A stretch of 64,000 nt of DNA. Origin: an uncultured Pelagibacteraceae bacterium (lineage in GTDB: Bacteria; Pseudomonadota; Alphaproteobacteria; Pelagibacterales; Pelagibacteraceae). The notes beneath the pieces were generated by a model. The model did no database searches and was not told the DNA's origin. It saw only the letters and a list, made by a program, of their open reading frames with translations. Positions 19,766 through 28,351 of the stretch are shown in pieces. The DNA is taken from NCBI GenBank assembly GCA_902576785.1, contig CACGWC010000001.1, positions 1 through 64,000 on the forward strand, written 5' to 3'. The translations under genes and the position numbers were made by a program. How positions within the stretch are numbered: the stretch's first letter is position 1; every line of letters begins with the position of its first letter.

Positions 19766-20851
19766 ATGTCTTTTAATACATTTGGAAAATTTTTTCGATT
19801 TACTACTTGGGGTGAGTCTCACGGTCCAGCAATAGGATGTGTTGTTGATGGTTGTCCTCCGAATATTAAGCTTAATATCAGAGACATTCAGTTAGAATTA
19901 AATAAAAGAAAGCCTGGTCAGTCAAAATTCACAACCCAAAGAAAAGAGGATGATAAAGTAGAAATTTTATCAGGAACATTTGAGGGTAAAACAACTGGTA
20001 CACCTATCTCAATGATTATCTTTAATAAAGATATGCGTTCTAGGGATTATAAAAATATTAAAGATAAGTTTAGACCTGGTCATGCTGATTATACATATTT
20101 TAAAAAGTATGGAATTAGAGATTATAGAGGTGGAGGCAGACAATCAGCAAGAGAGACTGCTTCAAGAGTGGCAGCAGGGGCAATAGCAAAACAAGTTTTG
20201 CAAAATATTATTGGGAAAAAGTACAGTGTAATTGGAGCCGTAACACAATTAGGAATACTAGGATGTGACACAGAAAAATGGAATGACAGTTTCATCACAA
20301 AAAACCCTTTATTTTGTCCTGATAAAACAGTTTTAAAATTATGGGAAAAATATTTACTTGGGATAAGAAAAGCTGGCTCATCATGTGGGGCTATTATTGA
20401 AGTAAGAGCAAGAGGTGTTCCTGTCGGATTAGGAGCTCCAATTTATTCAAAATTAGATATGGATTTAGCATCAGCAATGATGAGTATTAACGCAGTAAAA
20501 GGGGTAAATATAGGATCAGGAATGAACTCTGCTCAACTTTCTGGTGAACAAAATTCTGATGAAATGTCCCAAACAGGAAAGAAAACAAAATTTAAATCGA
20601 ATAATGCTGGAGGAATTCTTGGAGGTATTTCTAGTGGTCAAGAAATAATAGTTTCTTTTGCAGTAAAACCAACTTCATCAATTCTTTCTCAAAGAAAAAC
20701 AATTAATAAATTTGGAAAAAATACTTCAATTTCAGTCACAGGGAGACATGATCCATGTGTAGGTATTAGAGCAGTGCCTATTGGCGAAGCAATGATGAAT
20801 TGTGTAATTCTTGATCACTACTTAATGAATAAAGCTCAATGTGGCAATTAA
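19766..20851 (+). CDS. aroC: Chorismate synthase
   Basis: Last step of the shikimate pathway: EPSP to chorismate with reduced FMN. Family signatures include [20 protein letters not shown] at the N-terminus, [14 protein letters not shown] (~104-117), [20 protein letters not shown] and SGEQNSDEM further on, plus the final [18 protein letters not shown]. The length is 361 aa. It is convergent with dxs and the two stops share TTAA at 20848-20851. Confidence 0.97.
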   Translation: MSFNTFGKFFRFTTWGESHGPAIGCVVDGCPPNIKLNIRDIQLELNKRKPGQSKFTTQRKEDDKVEILSGTFEGKTTGTPISMIIFNKDMRSRDYKNIKDKFRPGHADYTYFKKYGIRDYRGGGRQSARETASRVAAGAIAKQVLQNIIGKKYSVIGAVTQLGILGCDTEKWNDSFITKNPLFCPDKTVLKLWEKYLLGIRKAGSSCGAIIEVRARGVPVGLGAPIYSKLDMDLASAMMSINAVKGVNIGSGMNSAQLSGEQNSDEMSQTGKKTKFKSNNAGGILGGISSGQEIIVSFAVKPTSSILSQRKTINKFGKNTSISVTGRHDPCVGIRAVPIGEAMMNCVILDHYLMNKAQCGN

Positions 20852-22758
20852 TTAGTTTTTTTAATTAAAACTTTAGAATTTAGAGTTTCTAAAACCTTCG
20901 CTTCAATAGATTTAGCATCTAGACCTGCATCTTTATACATTTCTTCTGGTTTATCTTGGTCTAAAAATTTATCAGGCAAAATCATTGATCTAAATTTTAT
21001 ATTATTATCTAATAAATTCTTTTCATTTAAGAAATGATTTACATGAGCTCCAAAACCTCCTATAGAGCCTTCTTCCAACGTAATTACCACTTCATGATTT
21101 GTTGCAACTTGCCACATAAGATTTTCATCCAGAGGTTTTGCAAATCTAGCATCTATAATTGTTGGATTAATTCCCATTTTTTTTAAACCTTCTTCAGCCA
21201 ATAAACATTCTTTTAATCTGTTACCAAAACTTACTAAGGCAACTTTTTTACCTTCTCTTATAACTCTACCTTTTCCAATATCTATTTTTTCGTTGATATC
21301 AGGTAATTCTAAACCTACTCCATTTCCTCTTGGATATCTAAATGCACATGGTTGATTATTAATATCTACTGACGTATTGACCATTCTTACCAATTCTGCT
21401 TCATCACTTGCTGCCATAACAACAAAATTAGGTAAAGTTGATAAATATGTAATATCAAAAGCACCTGCATGAGTGGCTCCATCGGCACCAACTAAACCAG
21501 CTCTATCAATTGCAAATCTTACTGGTAAACTTTGAATTGCAACGTCATGGACTACCTGATCATAAGCTCTTTGTAAAAATGTTGAATAAATTGCTGCATA
21601 TGGCTTATAACCCTCTGTTGCTAAACCTGCAGCAAAAGTAACAGCATGTTGTTCAGCAATTCCAACATCAAAAGTTCTGTCCGGGAAAACTTTACTAAAT
21701 GCGTCCATTCCTGTCCCAGATGGCATAGCAGCAGTTATACCTACAATTTTACTATCTTTCTTTGCATGCTCTATTAATGTATTTGCAAATACCTTTGTAA
21801 AAGCAGGAGTCTTAGTTGTTGATTTTTGTTGAACTCCGGTTTGAACATCAAATTTTGTAACTCCATGATACTTATCATCAGATTTTTCAGCAAAACTATA
21901 TCCTTTCCCCTTTTGAGTTTTTATATGAATTAGTATTGGACCATTATGATTGCTTTCTTTTGCATTTTTTAAAATTGGCAACAGTACATCTAAATCATGA
22001 CCATCAATTGGACCAACATAATAAAAACCTAATGAATTAAATAATGTACCACCTGTGACAGCCGATCTCAAAAAATCTTCAGCCTTTCCTGCCTTTTTGC
22101 TAAATCTTTTTGAAAATGATGAAATAATCATTTTAACTGTTTCTCTGAAACTAAAATAAATCTTACCTGAAAAAATTTTAGCAAGATAAGATTTCATTGC
22201 GCCAACTGGTTTTGCAATTGACATATCATTGTCATTCAAAATTACGATCATTTTTGTTTTTGAGTCTCCAGCATTATTCATAGCTTCATATGCCATTCCT
22301 GCGCTCATGGCACCGTCACCAATAACTGCTATAACTTGATCTGATTTATTTGATAATTTATTTGCTGTTGCAATACCTAATCCAGCAGAAATAGAAGTGG
22401 AACTATGAGCTGCACCAAAAGGGTCAAATTCACTTTCCGATCGCTTTGTAAAACCAGATAATCCACTTCCTTGCCGTAAAGTTCGTATTTTATCTTTTCT
22501 TCCTGTTAAAATTTTATGAGGGTATGATTGATGTCCAACATCCCATATCAATTTGTCCTTAGGTGTGTCAAAAACATGATGAAGTGCTACTGTTAATTCT
22601 ACAACACCTAAGCCCGCACCTAGATGACCACCTGTTTTTGAAACAGCATCAATCATTTCGCTTCTTACTTCTTCTGATAGAACTTTTAATTCTTCATTAT
22701 TCAGTTTTTTTATATCTGAAGGAAAATTAATATTATTTAAATATTTATAATTCTGCAT
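20848..22758 (-). CDS. dxs: 1-deoxy-D-xylulose-5-phosphate synthase
   Basis: TPP enzyme that makes DXP from pyruvate and glyceraldehyde-3-phosphate, the entry to the MEP isoprenoid pathway and a precursor of thiamin and PLP in many bacteria. It shows [18 protein letters not shown] (~43-60), [13 protein letters not shown], the TPP motif [31 protein letters not shown] and RYPRGNG. The length of 636 aa is typical. ispA starts directly upstream and xseB precedes it, the classical xseB-ispA-dxs operon. Confidence 0.97.
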   Translation of the reverse strand: MQNYKYLNNINFPSDIKKLNNEELKVLSEEVRSEMIDAVSKTGGHLGAGLGVVELTVALHHVFDTPKDKLIWDVGHQSYPHKILTGRKDKIRTLRQGSGLSGFTKRSESEFDPFGAAHSSTSISAGLGIATANKLSNKSDQVIAVIGDGAMSAGMAYEAMNNAGDSKTKMIVILNDNDMSIAKPVGAMKSYLAKIFSGKIYFSFRETVKMIISSFSKRFSKKAGKAEDFLRSAVTGGTLFNSLGFYYVGPIDGHDLDVLLPILKNAKESNHNGPILIHIKTQKGKGYSFAEKSDDKYHGVTKFDVQTGVQQKSTTKTPAFTKVFANTLIEHAKKDSKIVGITAAMPSGTGMDAFSKVFPDRTFDVGIAEQHAVTFAAGLATEGYKPYAAIYSTFLQRAYDQVVHDVAIQSLPVRFAIDRAGLVGADGATHAGAFDITYLSTLPNFVVMAASDEAELVRMVNTSVDINNQPCAFRYPRGNGVGLELPDINEKIDIGKGRVIREGKKVALVSFGNRLKECLLAEEGLKKMGINPTIIDARFAKPLDENLMWQVATNHEVVITLEEGSIGGFGAHVNHFLNEKNLLDNNIKFRSMILPDKFLDQDKPEEMYKDAGLDAKSIEAKVLETLNSKVLIKKTN

Positions 22759-23628
22759 TTATTTATTTCTACTTAATATAAATTCAATTGTCTCTTTTAA
22801 ATCACTAGCATTATTTCCATAGCTAACTAAACTATTAAATATTTCTTTTTTTAGTTTTGACGCATATTTAATAGCATTTTTATATCCTAGTAAACTTATT
22901 AATGTTGCTTTTCCCCTTTTTGAATCTTTATTTGTTTTTTTTCCTGCAGTTTTTGATGTACTGCTATAATCAATTAAATCATCTGCAATTTGAAAAAGCA
23001 AACCAATTTTTTCACCAATAATTGAGAATTTTTTTATTTGATCTTTTTTATTTGTCAAAATAACTGGAGACAAACAGCTGAATGAAAATAATTTTCCAGT
23101 TTTTTTAATCTCCATATCTATAACTTTTTGTTTAGAAACTTTTTTTCTTTCATAATTTAAATCCAAAAATTGACCTCCAGCTATTCCTTGGTGACCTGAT
23201 GATTGAGATATTAGATTTATCAGGGATATTTTTTTATTGTTATTTATATTGAACTTTGGATCAGATAAAATTTCAAAAGCTAATGTCAAAAGGGAGTTTC
23301 CAGCTAAAACAGCTGTTGATTCTCCAAATTTTTTGTGTGTTGTTAGTTTACCTCTTCTAATATCATCATCATCCATACACGGTAAATCGTCATGTATTAA
23401 TGAATAAGCGTGTATACATTCAACAGCTGAACTTAAATATAAAAGATATTTTTTTTCGACATTAAAAATTTTTCCAACATCAAAAATAAGCTTAGATCTT
23501 ATTTTTTTTCCTCCAGGAAATAAACCATACTTAATAGGTATAATTAGATCTGTTTTTTTTTGTTTTGATAAGTAATATTTTAAAAATTTATTTACTTCAT
23601 TAACAGTTTTAACTAATTTTTTTTTCAT
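22759..23628 (-). CDS. ispA: Geranyl/farnesyl diphosphate synthase
   Basis: Short-chain prenyltransferase that makes GPP/FPP from IPP and DMAPP. It has the bacterial-type first Asp-rich motif HDDLPCMDDDDIRRG (~residues 78-92), GGKKIRSKL near residue 40 and the second motif QIADDLIDY (~213-221). The length is 289 aa. It overlaps the end of xseB by 20 nt and abuts dxs. FPP feeds the long-chain IspB product and, via DMAPP, the MiaA reaction. Confidence 0.94.
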   Translation of the reverse strand: MKKKLVKTVNEVNKFLKYYLSKQKKTDLIIPIKYGLFPGGKKIRSKLIFDVGKIFNVEKKYLLYLSSAVECIHAYSLIHDDLPCMDDDDIRRGKLTTHKKFGESTAVLAGNSLLTLAFEILSDPKFNINNNKKISLINLISQSSGHQGIAGGQFLDLNYERKKVSKQKVIDMEIKKTGKLFSFSCLSPVILTNKKDQIKKFSIIGEKIGLLFQIADDLIDYSSTSKTAGKKTNKDSKRGKATLISLLGYKNAIKYASKLKKEIFNSLVSYGNNASDLKETIEFILSRNK

Positions 23629-23863
23629 TTTTTTTTGAGGTTAATTCTTCAATTTTTAGCTTGGTACTTTCAGATATATTTTTTGAATCCTTTTGAAATT
23701 TTTTCTCTATTAAATTATTTAACTTTATTAAATACTGATAATCATCAATAGATTCTTCCAAATTTTTTTTACTTTCTAATTCTTGTATTAAACGATCTGC
23801 TATATCTGTGAGTTCACTCAAAGATTTTGATTCAATATCATCTGGCAAAATTTTTTCATTCAT
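23609..23863 (-). CDS. xseB: Exodeoxyribonuclease VII small subunit
   Basis: Small helical subunit of the single-strand exonuclease ExoVII. At 84 aa it has the family pattern ELTDIADRLIQELES..NLEESIDDYQYLIKLNN, plus a charged C-terminal extension. Its place ahead of ispA and dxs supports the call. Only 20 nt separate its ATG from the divergent tsaC gene. The partner xseA is not in the window. Confidence 0.85.
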   Translation of the reverse strand: MNEKILPDDIESKSLSELTDIADRLIQELESKKNLEESIDDYQYLIKLNNLIEKKFQKDSKNISESTKLKIEELTSKKNEKKIS

Positions 23864-23883
23864 ATAATAATTTGTAATATTAT

Positions 23884-24819
23884 ATGAAAATTAATGATTC
23901 AAATATTAAAAAAGCAGTAAAATATTTAAATAATCACGAATGTATTGGAATACCTACGGAAACTGTCTATGGATTAGCTGCTAATGCCTATTCTGATAAA
24001 GCTACCAAAAGAATATTTAAATTAAAAGGAAGACCTGCCGATAACCCCTTAATTGTTCATTACTATAATATTAAAGATTTGGAGAAAGATTGTAAGACTA
24101 ATACTTTGTTTTATAAACTTTATAATTCATTATGCCCTGGTCCAATTACATTTATATTAAAACTAAAAAATGAAAGCAAAATTTCAAAAAACGTTACTAA
24201 TAACAAAAAAACGTTAGGTGTAAGATTTCCAAGTCATCGAACCGCTAGAAAGTTATTAAAATCTTTAAAATATCCTTTAGCAGCGCCAAGCGCAAATATC
24301 TCTGAAGGGATAAGTCCAGTAACAAAAGATGATGTATATGATGAATTTGGAGAAAAAATTAAATTTATTCTAGAAGGCGGAAGATCAAAAATTGGTGTTG
24401 AATCTACGATTATAAGTTTAGTAAAAAAACCCCAAATCTTAAGATTGGGTGGTTTAAATATTTCTATATTAAATAAAAAATTAAAAACAAATTTAAAAAC
24501 TAAATTGTATGCCAAAAGTAACATAAGTTCTCCAGGGAGAAGAAGAATTCATTATTCACCAGGTATACCTATTAGATTAAACGCAGTTAAAATAAAAAAA
24601 GATGAGGCTTTTATCCTAATTAAGAAGAGAGAAGAAAATAATAAGAATTATTTTTACTTAAGTAAGACAAATAACCTAATGGAGAGTGTTAAAAATTTAT
24701 ATAAAACATTAAGAAAAATTAAGAAGTTAGGTTACAAAAAAATAGCTGTACAAAGAATACCAAACCAAAACTTTGGATTAGTGATTAACGATAGACTTTT
24801 TAGAGCATCAAAAAAATGA
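23884..24819 (+). CDS. tsaC: L-threonylcarbamoyladenylate synthase (Sua5 type)
   Basis: Makes threonylcarbamoyl-AMP for the t6A modification at position 37 of ANN-decoding tRNAs. The N-terminal YrdC domain (~1-195) shows GIPTETVYGLAANA, the KLKGRPADNPLIVH motif and PSANISEGISPVT. The C-terminal ~100 residues form a Sua5-like domain starting near SPGRRRIHYSPGIPI. The 311 aa length therefore indicates the long TsaC2/Sua5 form rather than the short TsaC. It overlaps the following ABC ATPase gene by 4 nt. Confidence 0.93.
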   Translation: MKINDSNIKKAVKYLNNHECIGIPTETVYGLAANAYSDKATKRIFKLKGRPADNPLIVHYYNIKDLEKDCKTNTLFYKLYNSLCPGPITFILKLKNESKISKNVTNNKKTLGVRFPSHRTARKLLKSLKYPLAAPSANISEGISPVTKDDVYDEFGEKIKFILEGGRSKIGVESTIISLVKKPQILRLGGLNISILNKKLKTNLKTKLYAKSNISSPGRRRIHYSPGIPIRLNAVKIKKDEAFILIKKREENNKNYFYLSKTNNLMESVKNLYKTLRKIKKLGYKKIAVQRIPNQNFGLVINDRLFRASKK

Positions 24820-25553
24820 AAAATTTAGTGGAAGTTAAAAATATAAAAAAAAATTACGGAAAGAATGAAGCTGTCAAAGGTATAAGTTTTAAAATAAAAG
24901 AAGACGAAATTATAGGTCTATTAGGTCCAAATGGCTCAGGCAAAACAACAACGATAGGCATGTTATTGGGACTTTTAAAACCAACTAGTGGAGAAATTTT
25001 AATAAACGGTCAAAAATTGGAAGGGAATAGAATTGAAATCTTGGAACAGATTAACTTCATATCTCCATATATTGAATTACCAAAAAAACTTACAGTTAAA
25101 CAAAATCTAACTGTTTATGGAAAATTATACAAAATAAATAATATTAATGAGAGGATAGAATTTTTATCAGAAAAATTAAGATTAGAAGATTTGCTTAATA
25201 GTATTACAGGTGAATTATCATCTGGACAAAAAAATAGAGTAAGTTTGGCAAAGGCATTAATCAACGAACCAAAAGTATTGTTATTAGATGAGCCAACTGC
25301 ATCATTAGATCCGGAAGTAGGTGATTTTGTTAGATCTTTTTTGGAAGCTTATAAAAAAGAAAAAAAAATATCTATACTTCTTGCCTCTCATAATATGAAT
25401 GAAGTCACTAGGCTTTGTAAATCAATTCTAATGATGAAGGATGGGATTATTATCGATGAAGGAAATCCTAAAGAATTAATTAATAAACATGGCAGAAAAA
25501 ACCTAGAGGAAGTTTTTTTAAAATTATCAAGGAGCAAAAATGAGCTTAACTAG
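24816..25553 (+). CDS. ABC transporter ATP-binding protein (ABC-2 type exporter)
   Basis: ATPase subunit with Walker A GPNGSGKTTT (~38-47), signature LSSGQKNRVSLAKAL (~133-147), Walker B VLLLDEPTASLDP (~154-166) and the switch His in LASHNMNEV. The length is 245 aa. It overlaps both neighbours by a few bases and is paired with the ABC-2 permease that follows, so the two form an exporter. The substrate is not predictable; the pair resembles YadG/YadH- and NodI/NodJ-type systems. Confidence 0.9.
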   Translation: MKNLVEVKNIKKNYGKNEAVKGISFKIKEDEIIGLLGPNGSGKTTTIGMLLGLLKPTSGEILINGQKLEGNRIEILEQINFISPYIELPKKLTVKQNLTVYGKLYKINNINERIEFLSEKLRLEDLLNSITGELSSGQKNRVSLAKALINEPKVLLLDEPTASLDPEVGDFVRSFLEAYKKEKKISILLASHNMNEVTRLCKSILMMKDGIIIDEGNPKELINKHGRKNLEEVFLKLSRSKNELN

Positions 25554-26331
25554 AATGTATGGTCTATTTTTAAGACATTTTTATTTAATTACCAGATCTT
25601 TCCCAAGGGTTTTGGATCTTGTTTATTGGCCGACTATTCAAATTACATTGTGGGGATTCATCTCAAATTTTTTTGCTACACATACAACATATTATAATAA
25701 TGCTGTAGGAGTTATATTAACATGCGCAATCCTTTATGATTTTCTTTTCAGAACAAGCATTGGATTTAATATGCTGTTTCTTGAAGAAATTTGGAGTAGA
25801 AACTTTACAAATTTATTTATTGCGCCAATGAAAATTGGTGAAATATTAACTTCACTTGTTGCTACAGCTTTAATAAGAGCTCTTATAGGTTTAATACCAG
25901 CAGTGCTTTTAACTTCTCCATTGTTCGGTATATCTATTTTAGATTTAGGAATATTTTTATTCTTTTTATTTTTGAGCCTATATTTATTTGGAATAACACT
26001 TGGCATCCTGGTATCTGCTGGTCTATTAAGATATGGGCCCTCTTTTGAAAATATAGCATGGTCTACAATGTTTTTATTAGCTCCATTTGGATGCATTTAT
26101 TATCCAATTGAAATATTGCCAGAGGTGTTCCAGAAGATAGCTTATCTTCTACCATTGGTATATATATTTGAAGAAGCACGAAATATTTTGATTAATCAAA
26201 CTGTAGATATTCAAAATATCTATTATGCTTTCATGTGGAATGGAGTTTACTTTGTATTATCAATTGCATTATTCTATTATTCTTTCAATGTCGCAAAAAA
26301 CAAAGGAACGCTTATTAATATGGGCGAATAA
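25540..26331 (+). CDS. ABC-2 type transporter permease
   Basis: Membrane subunit of 263 aa with about six hydrophobic segments (around residues 30-50, 57-75, 103-125, 140-165, 172-192 and 230-250). It has an ABC-2 pattern: the N-terminal LFLRHFYLITRSFPRVLDLVYWPT and the re-entrant region PFGCIYYPIEILPEVFQKIAYLLP. It starts 14 nt inside the ATPase gene. Its stop codon is immediately adjacent to the CCA end of tRNA-Arg on the other strand. Confidence 0.9.
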   Translation: MSLTRMYGLFLRHFYLITRSFPRVLDLVYWPTIQITLWGFISNFFATHTTYYNNAVGVILTCAILYDFLFRTSIGFNMLFLEEIWSRNFTNLFIAPMKIGEILTSLVATALIRALIGLIPAVLLTSPLFGISILDLGIFLFFLFLSLYLFGITLGILVSAGLLRYGPSFENIAWSTMFLLAPFGCIYYPIEILPEVFQKIAYLLPLVYIFEEARNILINQTVDIQNIYYAFMWNGVYFVLSIALFYYSFNVAKNKGTLINMGE

Positions 26332-26408
26332 TGGTGCGCCCGCAAGGAGTCGAACCCTGAACCTCCAGAGCCGAAATCTGGCGCTCTATCCAGTTGAGCT
26401 ACGAACGC
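26332..26408 (-). tRNA. tRNA-Arg (anticodon TCG)
   Basis: A 77-nt cloverleaf on the minus strand. The acceptor stem is GCGTTCG/CGGGCGC with two G-T pairs, and CCA is encoded. The D arm is AGCTCAACTGGATAGAGC. The anticodon arm CCAGA-TTTCGGC-TCTGG gives TCG, reading CGN arginine codons. The T arm is CAGGGTTCGACTCCTTG. Its 3' end lies against the permease stop codon. Confidence 0.95.
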
Positions 26409-26420
26409 ATAATAATTTAA

Positions 26421-26426
26421 TATAAT
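26421..26426 (+). promoter_or_regulatory. Consensus -10 box close to the RluD-family gene start
   Basis: A perfect TATAAT lies 5 nt before the ATG at 26432, in the 23-nt gap after tRNA-Arg. No Shine-Dalgarno sequence is visible. As with aroC, this would give a leaderless transcript if used. Confidence 0.3.
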
Positions 26427-26431
26427 AATTT

Positions 26432-27412
26432 ATGAAAAATATCATCAATTTTATTATTAAAGAGGATGATAATAACAAGAGAGTAGACACAATATTAGCA
26501 AATCATGATAAGAGTTTAAGCAGAACTAGAGTAAAAAATTTAATATTAGATAGTAAATTAAAAATTAACGAGAAAATTATACAAGACCCTTCAATTAAAA
26601 CTAAAACAAATGACAAAATTGAGCTTGAAATTGTTGAGCCTAAGAAACAAAGCTTAAAACCTTATAATTTTAAATTAAACATAATTCACGAAGATGAAGA
26701 TTTAATTGTAATTGACAAACCATCTGGAATTTCAATGCATCCTGGTGCTGGTAATTATGATAATACGATAGTTAATGCGTTAATGAATTATGATAGCAAA
26801 AATTTATCTAATATTGGAGATGAACTGAGACCTGGTATAGTTCATAGAATTGATAAAGATACTTCTGGATTAATTGTAATAGCAAAAAATAACTTAACTC
26901 ATGAAAAATTATCACTTCAATTCTCTGAACATTCTATAACTAGAGTTTATCAAACTTTAATTTGGGGAAAATTAAGGCCTCAAAAGGGAACAATTGAAAC
27001 ATTCATAACCAGAAGCTCAAAAAATAGACAGATGATGGAAGTATCATCAAGCAAAGGTAAAAAGGCAATTACACATTATGAAACATTAGAGCTTTTTGAG
27101 AATGATAATGTTCCAACTTTTAGTTTTATACAATGTAAATTAGAAACTGGGAGAACTCATCAAATAAGAGTTCATATGTCATACAAAGGTAACAATATTC
27201 TTGGAGATAAAAAATATAAAAAAAAATTTAAGAAGTTTAAAAATATTGATGAAGATCTGAATGATAAAATTTTAAATCTAGATAGACAATTTTTACATGC
27301 AAAACAGCTAGGTTTTGACCATCCAAGGACAGGGGAAAGATTAGAATTTTCATCAAATATCCCAAACGAATTAAATGATATCTTAAAAAAACTAAGAAAA
27401 TTAAGTAAATAA
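26432..27412 (+). CDS. rluD: RluA-family 23S rRNA pseudouridine synthase (RluD-like)
   Basis: Isomerises specific uridines of 23S rRNA. The N-terminal S4 RNA-binding domain (~1-75, with LSRTRVKNLI) precedes the catalytic domain, which has the family motif RPGIVHRIDKDTSGLIVIAK. The catalytic Asp is in HRIDKDTSG near residue 140. Further conserved segments are VIDKPSGISMHPGAGN and ETGRTHQIRVHM. The length is 326 aa. Position next to rpoH is common in alphaproteobacteria. RluD is the best guess; RluC is possible. Confidence 0.88.
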   Translation: MKNIINFIIKEDDNNKRVDTILANHDKSLSRTRVKNLILDSKLKINEKIIQDPSIKTKTNDKIELEIVEPKKQSLKPYNFKLNIIHEDEDLIVIDKPSGISMHPGAGNYDNTIVNALMNYDSKNLSNIGDELRPGIVHRIDKDTSGLIVIAKNNLTHEKLSLQFSEHSITRVYQTLIWGKLRPQKGTIETFITRSSKNRQMMEVSSSKGKKAITHYETLELFENDNVPTFSFIQCKLETGRTHQIRVHMSYKGNNILGDKKYKKKFKKFKNIDEDLNDKILNLDRQFLHAKQLGFDHPRTGERLEFSSNIPNELNDILKKLRKLSK

Positions 27413-27455
27413 AACGATTGTAAAAAAAAATTTCTCTATTACATAAATATTTCTT

Positions 27456-28346
27456 ATGAGTAATAATACATACAATTTGCCTACTCTTTCAAATGAAGGT
27501 GGTTTAGCAGCATATCTAGCTCAGATAAAAAAATTCCCTATGCTAGATGCAGAAGAAGAATACATGCTTGCTAAAAACTGGCAAACTACAGGAAATGTTA
27601 AATCAGCTGAAAAACTCGTTACAAGTCATCTTAGACTAGTTGCTAAAATAGCGATGGGTTACAAAGGCTATGGTTTGCCTCTAAATGAAATGATTTCAGA
27701 AGGTAACGTAGGTTTAATGCAAGCTGTTAAAAAATTTGAACCAGAAAAAGGTTTTAGACTTGCAACTTATGCGATGTGGTGGATTAAAGCTTCTATTCAA
27801 GAATATATTCTAAGATCATGGAGCTTAGTAAAAATAGGAACTACAACAGCTCAGAAAAAGCTTTTTTTCAACTTGAAGAAGTTAAAAAATCAAATTGCAC
27901 CTAGAACTGAAGGTGACTTACGTGATGAACATGTAAAAGATATAGCAAACAGATTAGATGTTAGTGAGCAAGAAGTTGTATCTATGAATAGAAGGCTTTC
28001 AGGAAAAGAGCAGTCTTTAAATGCACCGATTGGAGAAGACGGTGATGAATGGCAAGATTGGGTTGTGGATAATGATATGGATCAAGAACTTAAATTTGCA
28101 CAAAATGAAGAAATGGAACAACGAAAAGATCTTCTTCAGGATTCTATTAAAATTTTAAATGAAAGAGAAAAAGAAATTCTTTATTCAAGAAGGTTAACAG
28201 ATGATCCAATAACTTTGGAGGACTTAAGTAAGAAATTCAAAATAAGCAGAGAAAGAATAAGACAAATTGAAAATAAAGCTTTTGAAAAACTTCAAAAACA
28301 TATGCTGAACTCTGCTAAATCAAAAAATTTATTACCAGCTAATTAA
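27456..28346 (+). CDS. rpoH: Heat-shock sigma factor sigma-32
   Basis: RNA polymerase sigma factor for heat-shock genes. Region 2 carries NEMISEGNVGLMQAVKKFEPEKGFRLATYA, and the RpoH box QKKLFFNLK is at residues 133-141. Region 4 ends with a helix-turn-helix LEDLSKKFKISRERIRQIE. The length is 296 aa. The RpoH box separates it from RpoD. It is convergent with the autotransporter gene, with 5 nt between their stops. Confidence 0.95.
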   Translation: MSNNTYNLPTLSNEGGLAAYLAQIKKFPMLDAEEEYMLAKNWQTTGNVKSAEKLVTSHLRLVAKIAMGYKGYGLPLNEMISEGNVGLMQAVKKFEPEKGFRLATYAMWWIKASIQEYILRSWSLVKIGTTTAQKKLFFNLKKLKNQIAPRTEGDLRDEHVKDIANRLDVSEQEVVSMNRRLSGKEQSLNAPIGEDGDEWQDWVVDNDMDQELKFAQNEEMEQRKDLLQDSIKILNEREKEILYSRRLTDDPITLEDLSKKFKISRERIRQIENKAFEKLQKHMLNSAKSKNLLPAN

Positions 28347-28351
28347 GCTTA

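Noticed and set aside
25734-26096. A 120-codon antisense open frame in the ABC-2 permease gene
   Set aside because: The permease has clear membrane topology and an operon partner; the antisense frame shows no domain or start signal.
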